Shown here: in pieces, positions 38,839-43,583 of the stretch | Layout of the letters: each line of letters begins with the position of its first letter | Numbering within the stretch: position 1 is the first letter of the stretch | Source: Acidimicrobiaceae bacterium | GTDB lineage: Bacteria > Actinomycetota > Acidimicrobiia > Acidimicrobiales > RAAP-2 | Reading direction: 5' to 3' | DNA length: 43,583 nucleotides | Assembly: GCA_003161255.1 (NCBI GenBank) | Contig: PMOQ01000028.1 | Coordinates: 1-43,583 of the forward strand | The notes under the pieces: generated by a model | Database searches by the model: none | What the model was told of the DNA's origin: nothing | The model's input: only the letters and a program-made list of their open reading frames with translations | Program-made: the position numbers and the translations under genes

Positions 38839-39723
38839 TCAGCCCGAAGACGAGGACGTTGTCGAGGACTTGGTCGAGGGCGTCGTCGAGGACGGCGCCT
38901 TGGGTGGCGTGACGAGGGGGGTGTCGGGCACCGACACGTCGATGACCGAGCCCGAGGCCAAGCCGGCCCCGGCGAGCAGTGACGCCACGTCCTCGAACTT
39001 CGCCGGCAGGTCGGTCGCGGTGCCGAACACGACCCCGATCCCGTCGCTCAGCGCGATGTCGACGGCGGCGCCCGGTGACGGCGAGACCGCAGACACCAGC
39101 GACTTGAACGCCGCCGGCAGCGCCGCCGCCACCGCGAGGCTCGGCCGGGCCCCGGCCAGGGTCGTCCCGGGCCCGCCCGGACGGCCGACCGAGACGAGGT
39201 GGGGCAGGGTGGCCGGCGGGCTGGCCACCGTCGAGAGCACCCGGCCGGTGGCGTCGAGCTCGGCCCACCCGGTGCCGTCCGCGACCACCGCGACCACGGT
39301 CCGCTCGCTGACCGTCACAACCACGCCATCGGGCCAGTTGCGCTCGACCTGCACGCGTGCGATCCAAGGCAGGGCCTCGATGCGTCGAGCCGCCGACGCG
39401 ATGTTGACATCGATCATCGGCGGGTGGGTGGTCAGGCCGGCGGCCGCCAACACCGCGGCGTCCCCCGTGTGCGTGGCCCCGTAGACGGTGAGCGCGTTGG
39501 CCGAGAGGAGCCGCGAGTGCGTGAGCGGCCAGGCCAGACCGCACAGCACGACGACGAGCACGACGGCGATGAGGGTCACGCGGCGCCCGAGCGAGGACCG
39601 GCGACGTACCGCCCGGCGGCGGGCGTGGATCCGCGGGTCGATCGCCTCGCTCCCCGGTCCCCCGGGCCGGCTCGTGCGGGCCGGGGGACGCGACCGCGTC
39701 CCGACGCCGGTCGAGCCGCTCAT
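38839..39723 (-). CDS. ftsQ: Cell division protein FtsQ
   Basis: A 294-residue bitopic divisome protein. The N-terminus is basic and cytoplasmic (ARRRAVRRRSSLGRR), followed by one membrane helix (49-67, VTLIAVVLVVVLCGLAWPL). A POTRA domain (about 72-140) includes LTVYGATHTGDAAVLAAAGL and PWIARVQVERNWPDGVVVTV, the best conserved FtsQ stretch, then FtsQ beta domain to about 265. The C-terminus is a Ser/Thr-rich tail. ATG 39723 overlaps the murB stop as ATGA. In this window the genes after it are unrelated, although ftsZ normally follows. Confidence 0.92.
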   Translation of the reverse strand: MSGSTGVGTRSRPPARTSRPGGPGSEAIDPRIHARRRAVRRRSSLGRRVTLIAVVLVVVLCGLAWPLTHSRLLSANALTVYGATHTGDAAVLAAAGLTTHPPMIDVNIASAARRIEALPWIARVQVERNWPDGVVVTVSERTVVAVVADGTGWAELDATGRVLSTVASPPATLPHLVSVGRPGGPGTTLAGARPSLAVAAALPAAFKSLVSAVSPSPGAAVDIALSDGIGVVFGTATDLPAKFEDVASLLAGAGLASGSVIDVSVPDTPLVTPPKAPSSTTPSTKSSTTSSSSG

Positions 39724-40682
39724 GCGCCCACCTCGCTCTTCTCGTCGTCGAAGCCGACCATGCGCACCTCGGTGGCGAGGCGGACCCCGGTCGAATCCTC
39801 GACCACCTGGCGGACCCGCCCGATGAGCCGGCGAACGTCATCGGCCGACCCGCCCTCGTCGGCCTGGATGAAATTGGCGTGCTTCGCCGAGACCTCGGCG
39901 GTGCCGATGCGCAGGCCCTTCAGGCCCGCCGCGTCGACCATCTCCCCGGCCGAGGACCCGGCCGGGTTCGTGAAGACCGAGCCGGCGTTGCTCCCGCCGG
40001 GCTGGTTGGCCCGCCGCCACCCGACGATGTCGGCGATCTCGGCCTTGCCGTCGGCAACCGATCCCTCGCTGACCTCGAACTCGGCCCACAGGGCCACCAC
40101 CGACGGACCGATGGACGACGAGCGGTAGGAGGGGTTGAGATGCTCGACCCCGTCTTCCCCCGCGTCGTCCGATGAGAGGTCCATCCAGCCGTAGCGGAGC
40201 AGGCACGCCGCGATGTCCGAGCCGTGGCCCCCCGCGTTCATGCGCAGCGCGCCGCCGACCGACCCGGGGACCCCGACCGCCCATTCGAGGCCGCGTGCCC
40301 CGGCCTCGACGGCGCGGCGCGCCAGCACCGGCAGCCCGAGCGCGGCACCGGCCCGGACCACGCCCGCGCCGAGCCGGACCGAGAAGCCGACGAACTCGGA
40401 GGGCTGGCTCGGGGCGAGCCGCACGGCCAACCCGGCGAAACCGGCGTCGGCCACCAGGAGATTGGAGCCCTTCCCGACGACGAGGACCGGCACCGGCCCT
40501 TGCCGCAGCGCTGCACCGACCGCAGCCAGGTCGGCGGCCGTGCGGGCCTCGACGAAGACCGCCGCCGGCCCGCCGACCCGGTACGTGGTGAGCGGGCCCA
40601 GCGCGACGTCGCGTTCGGCCAATCCGCCGAGCGCCCGGGCGAGCGCGTCGAGACGGATCGACGTCGTGTGGTCCGTGCTCAT
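39720..40682 (-). CDS. murB: UDP-N-acetylenolpyruvoylglucosamine reductase
   Basis: FAD enzyme that reduces the enolpyruvyl group to make UDP-N-acetylmuramic acid, in the cytoplasm. It has 320 residues. Motifs are LTTYRVGGPAAVFVEA (about 31-46), VGKGSNLLVADAGF, GLEWAVGVPGSVGGAL, YRSSSI, and GSVFTNPAGSSAGEMVDAAG with the catalytic Ser; KHANFIQADEGGSADDV lies near the end. This is the type without the Tyr loop deletions seen in some families. ATG 40682 overlaps the murC stop as ATGA and is chosen over an open frame from 40748. Confidence 0.94.
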   Translation of the reverse strand: MSTDHTTSIRLDALARALGGLAERDVALGPLTTYRVGGPAAVFVEARTAADLAAVGAALRQGPVPVLVVGKGSNLLVADAGFAGLAVRLAPSQPSEFVGFSVRLGAGVVRAGAALGLPVLARRAVEAGARGLEWAVGVPGSVGGALRMNAGGHGSDIAACLLRYGWMDLSSDDAGEDGVEHLNPSYRSSSIGPSVVALWAEFEVSEGSVADGKAEIADIVGWRRANQPGGSNAGSVFTNPAGSSAGEMVDAAGLKGLRIGTAEVSAKHANFIQADEGGSADDVRRLIGRVRQVVEDSTGVRLATEVRMVGFDDEKSEVGA

Positions 40683-42067
40683 CGGGCCAGGTCCGCCAGG
40701 AGGTCGTCGGGGAGCGTGGTGAGGTCGCCGGCGCCGAGCGTGACGCACACGTCGGCCGGTAGGAGGAGCTCGAGGACCGCGGCCCGCAGCTCGTCGCGGC
40801 CCGGCGCGTAGTGGATGACCAGGTCGGGCCGGGCTCTCGTGATCGCGTCGACGACCAGGCGGCCCGAGACGCCGGGCACCGGCCGCTCGCCGGCCGAGTA
40901 GACGTCGGTCACGACGACCGCGTCGGCGTCGTCGAACGCATGGGCGAAGTCGGCCGCCAGCGCGGCGGTGCGCGTGTATCGGTGCGGTTGGAAGACGGCC
41001 ACCACCCGGCCGAACCCGCCGTTGCGGGCCGTCGCGAGCGTCGCCGCGACCTCGCTCGGGAGATGCCCGTAGTCGTCGACGAAGGTCACCCCGCCGGCCT
41101 CACCGCGGAACTCGTAGCGCCTCGGGACGCCGGCGAAGCGGGCCAGGGCGGCCTCGACGGACACGAAGTCGGCCCCGATCTCGAGGGCCGCCGCCGCGGC
41201 CAGGGCGGCGTTGGCCGCGTTGTGGCGGCCGGGCACCGGCACCCGGATCCGCCCGAGCGGGCCCCTCGGGCCGTCCAGGTCGAAGCGGAGCGAGCTCCGG
41301 GAGAGGGCGAGGTCGCGGACCCGGTAGGCGGCCCCCTCGGCTTCCCCGACCAGCATCGAGCCGGCGGCCCGGCCGAGCTCGGCCGCCCCCGGGTCGTCGG
41401 CCGCCACGAGGCACCGGCCGGTGGTCACCGCCACCAGGTGAGCGAACGCGTCGCGCAGTGCGCCGAGGGACCCGTAGTGATCGAGGTGGTCGGCTTCGAC
41501 GCTCGTGAGCACGGTCATCTCCGGGGTGAGCGCGGCGAAGCTGCCGTAGCTCTCGTCGGCCTCCACCACCATCCACTCCCCCTCGTCGAGCACGCCGTTC
41601 GTGTCGAGGTCCCCGACGTCGGCACCGATGAGGAACGACGGCTTCAGCCCGGCCGCGCCGAGGGCGAGGGCGAGCATGGACGAGGTGGTGGTCTTCCCGT
41701 GGGTGCCCGCGACGGCAGCGCACCGGCGCGTCGACGCGATGGCCGCGAGGACCTCGGAGCGGGCCACGACCGGCACGCCGAGCCGGCGGGCCTCGGCGAG
41801 CTCGGCGTTCTCCGGGCCGACGGCCGGTGACGCGGTGACGATGTCGGCGTCCCCGACGTTCTCGGCCCGGTGGCCGATGACGACTGTGATCCTCTGGTTG
41901 GCCAACCGCGCGGTGACCGGCGATGCCGTGAGGTCGCTCCCGGTCACCCGGTGGCCGATCGAGGCCAGCACGGTCGCGATGGCGCTCATGCCGGCCCCGC
42001 CGATCCCGACGACGTGGACACGGCGGCCGCCCGAGGCGAGCTCGGTGGCCGCGCGCTCAGCGGGCAT
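40679..42067 (-). CDS. murC: UDP-N-acetylmuramate-L-alanine ligase
   Basis: Mur ligase adding L-alanine to UDP-MurNAc, the first peptide-stem step. It has 462 residues, the usual length. The N-terminal UDP-binding domain has HVVGIGGAGMSAIA (18-31). The central ATPase domain has the P-loop GTHGKTTTSS at 121-130, VVEADESYGSF, and SVEADHLDHYGS. The C-terminal domain has RYEFRGEAGGVTFVDDYGH and FQPHRYTRT, both diagnostic for MurC. Its ATG at 42067 lies 11 bp inside the end of murG, so the two are coupled. Confidence 0.96.
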   Translation of the reverse strand: MPAERAATELASGGRRVHVVGIGGAGMSAIATVLASIGHRVTGSDLTASPVTARLANQRITVVIGHRAENVGDADIVTASPAVGPENAELAEARRLGVPVVARSEVLAAIASTRRCAAVAGTHGKTTTSSMLALALGAAGLKPSFLIGADVGDLDTNGVLDEGEWMVVEADESYGSFAALTPEMTVLTSVEADHLDHYGSLGALRDAFAHLVAVTTGRCLVAADDPGAAELGRAAGSMLVGEAEGAAYRVRDLALSRSSLRFDLDGPRGPLGRIRVPVPGRHNAANAALAAAAALEIGADFVSVEAALARFAGVPRRYEFRGEAGGVTFVDDYGHLPSEVAATLATARNGGFGRVVAVFQPHRYTRTAALAADFAHAFDDADAVVVTDVYSAGERPVPGVSGRLVVDAITRARPDLVIHYAPGRDELRAAVLELLLPADVCVTLGAGDLTTLPDDLLADLAR

Positions 42068-43199
42068 GGGCCTGCACCAGGCTTGCCACCGCGTCGGCGG
42101 CGTCGGGACGCCCGAGGGCCGCTGCGGCCTCGCCCATCTGGGCGAGGTGGGCCGGTGAGGCCAGCAGCTCGTTCAAGACCGCGGCCAACCGGTCGCCGGT
42201 GCAGTCCTCGTCCTTCAACATGACGGCGGCACCGGCGTCGACGAGGGCGGCCGCGTTGGCACTCTGGTGGTCGCCGGGCGCGCCCGGCAACGGGACCAGC
42301 ACCGCCGGCATGCCGACCAGGGCCAGCTCGGCAACGCTCAACGCACCGGCCCGGCAGACGACGACGTCGGCGGCGCCGTACAGGGACGCCATGTCCTCCT
42401 CGAACGGGACGAGGCGGTAGCAGAGCCCCGCACCGTCGGCACCCTCGGCCGGGAGCTCGACCCGGGCCGCCTCCACCTCCTCGAAGTTGCGCGGACCGCA
42501 CACGTGGTACAGGGTCAGTCCGCCGCGCCTCGCGTAGAGGCGGGCCAGGGCGAGCGTGGCGTCGTTCAACCTCCGGGCCCCGAGTGAGCCGCCGAACACG
42601 GCCACCGTGCGGCGGTCCGCCGGCAGCCCGAGAGCGATCCGCGCCGTGGCGGCGCGGTCGAGCGAGCGATGCACGCCGACCAGATCGTCCCGCACGGGCG
42701 CCCCGGTGAGCACCGGGTGGCGCAGGTGAGTGCCCGGGAACGCGACCGCGCTGGCGGCGGCGAACCGGCCGAGGACACGGTGGGCCAACCCCGGCCGCGC
42801 GTCCACGTTGACGAGGACGATCGGCACCCGCAGGAGCACCGCCGCGATGCCGGCGGGCACGCTCGCATACCCCCCGACCGAGACGACGACGCGGGGCCGG
42901 CGACGCAGCAAGATGACCAAGGCCCGGAGCGTGGCCCAGAGCAGTCCCCCGACCGAGACCAGGTTGGTCAGCTGGGGGCCGGGACGGAGCCGGCGGACGA
43001 TGCCCCGCCCCGCGAGCAGCGTCAGGCCGAACCCGTCCCCGCCCGCCAGCGCGGCCTCCTGGCCACGCGCGGACCCGATCAGCTCGATGTCGTCGCGCTC
43101 GACGCCCCGCTCGGCCAGGGCCCGGGCGGTGGCGAGGGCCACGAACACGTGGCCGGCCGTCCCTCCCCCGGCGATGACGGCGTAGCGCCGCGAGCTCAC
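42057..43199 (-). CDS. murG: Lipid II synthase, N-acetylglucosaminyltransferase MurG
   Basis: Membrane-associated GT-B glycosyltransferase adding GlcNAc to lipid I. It has 380 residues. The first glycine loop is GGGTAGHVFVALA (11-23); further motifs are VSVGGYASVPAGIAA, VFGGSLGARRLND (second loop) and VCRAGALSVAELALVGMPAV with PLPGAPGDHQSANAAALVDA at the donor site. GTG 43199 overlaps the ftsW stop as GTGA. The order ftsW-murG-murC-murB-ftsQ is the regular actinobacterial one. Confidence 0.95.
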   Translation of the reverse strand: MSSRRYAVIAGGGTAGHVFVALATARALAERGVERDDIELIGSARGQEAALAGGDGFGLTLLAGRGIVRRLRPGPQLTNLVSVGGLLWATLRALVILLRRRPRVVVSVGGYASVPAGIAAVLLRVPIVLVNVDARPGLAHRVLGRFAAASAVAFPGTHLRHPVLTGAPVRDDLVGVHRSLDRAATARIALGLPADRRTVAVFGGSLGARRLNDATLALARLYARRGGLTLYHVCGPRNFEEVEAARVELPAEGADGAGLCYRLVPFEEDMASLYGAADVVVCRAGALSVAELALVGMPAVLVPLPGAPGDHQSANAAALVDAGAAVMLKDEDCTGDRLAAVLNELLASPAHLAQMGEAAAALGRPDAADAVASLVQAHAR

Positions 43200-43583
43200 C
43201 GGCCCGCCGGACCGACCGCCACTCTGGAGCGGTGGGCGGCCCGGCTGCGGGTGCGGGGGCCGGCGTGCGCGAGCGCCGGCACGCCGGCCGGCGCACCCTG
43301 TCTCGCGATGTTGACGAGGATCCCGGCCGCCGCCATGGTGATCACGAGCGAGGAGCCTCCGAAGGAGATGAACGGCAGCGGGATCCCGGTGACCGGGAGC
43401 AACCCGATGACCGCGCCGACGTTGATGAAGGTCTCGCTGGCTATCCACGCGACCAGGCCGATCGCGAGCAGGGACCCGAACCGGTCGGGCGACTGCTGTG
43501 CCGCCCGGAGCCCGAACCAGCACAGCGCGACGAGGAGCGTCAGCACGGCCACCGCGCCGACGATGCCGAGCTCCTCGCCGATC
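43196..43583 (-). CDS. ftsW: Peptidoglycan polymerase FtsW, C-terminal part (cut by window edge)
   Basis: Only the last 128 or so residues are in the window. They start IGEELGIVGAVAVLTLL, the conserved SEDS-family stretch, and include membrane helices and GLLPVTGIPLPFISFGGSSL, the family's signature near the C-terminus. A Pro/Arg/Ala-rich cytoplasmic tail follows. FtsW polymerises septal glycan strands together with a class B PBP. RodA shares these motifs, but the place before murG identifies FtsW. Confidence 0.93.
   Translation of the reverse strand, partial: IGEELGIVGAVAVLTLLVALCWFGLRAAQQSPDRFGSLLAIGLVAWIASETFINVGAVIGLLPVTGIPLPFISFGGSSLVITMAAAGILVNIARQGAPAGVPALAHAGPRTRSRAAHRSRVAVGPAGR

Overview
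The window is 43.6 kb of very GC-rich, densely packed bacterial DNA. It carries Actinomycetota marker genes: sepF, a DivIVA/Wag31-type gene, a proteasome activator (Bpa/PafE), an MshB-free murG-murC-murB-ftsQ order without ftsA, DUF1990 and DUF6529 proteins, and luciferase-like monooxygenases. The men genes indicate a menaquinone user. I infer an actinobacterium outside the classical mycobacteria/streptomycetes, possibly Acidimicrobiia; the class is a guess from gene style, not from a search. No tRNA, rRNA, CRISPR array, insertion sequence or integrase was seen, and no gene-free stretch exceeds 300 bases.

Layout. 0.1-5.3 kb: an FtsX-type ABC permease, an ABC-F ATPase and a cysteine-rich conserved protein. 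5.3-7.0 kb: small conserved proteins, a flavin reductase-like protein and a membrane-anchored protein. 7.0-13.9 kb: tyrS joined to a menaquinone cluster (menD, menH, menA, menB, menE; menF and menC are absent here). 13.9-17.4 kb: a DUF255 thioredoxin-fold protein and two unrecognised proteins. 17.5-21.7 kb: dnaE and bpa. 21.9-24.1 kb: an Rrf2 regulator, a histidine phosphatase and a group 2 sigma-70 factor. 24.1-30.1 kb, minus strand: the distal half of the division cluster (ftsZ, yggS, sepF, yggT, divIVA, a DksA-like gene, lspA, rluD). 30.4-38.8 kb: an unrelated block splitting that cluster. 38.8-43.6 kb, minus strand: the proximal half (ftsW partial, murG, murC, murB, ftsQ).

The inserted block holds two units. 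One is a TetR-controlled five-gene minus-strand operon: FAD monooxygenase, alpha/beta epoxide hydrolase, LimB-like monooxygenase, zinc-type dehydrogenase and an SDR with a carveol-dehydrogenase-like insertion. Together these look like a monooxygenation, epoxide hydrolysis and alcohol oxidation route for a cyclic alkene or terpenoid. The other is a plus-strand unit: DUF1990 protein, DUF6529 membrane protein with candidate heme histidines, a Tat-exported bc1-type Rieske protein and a 30-residue membrane peptide. This looks like a small membrane redox module.

Regulatory themes visible in the sequence. At ten first genes a TANNNT -10 hexamer sits 6-9 nt before the start codon with no Shine-Dalgarno sequence, which suggests leaderless mRNAs. 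Two divergent gene pairs (menB/menE and the FAD gene/tetR) share one symmetric TANNNTA element that can serve as the -10 of both directions. A 58-nt hairpin with 20 paired positions lies between bpa and the Rrf2 gene. Three DnaA-box-like motifs cluster on the dnaE start. Several convergent gene pairs end inside a shared hairpin.
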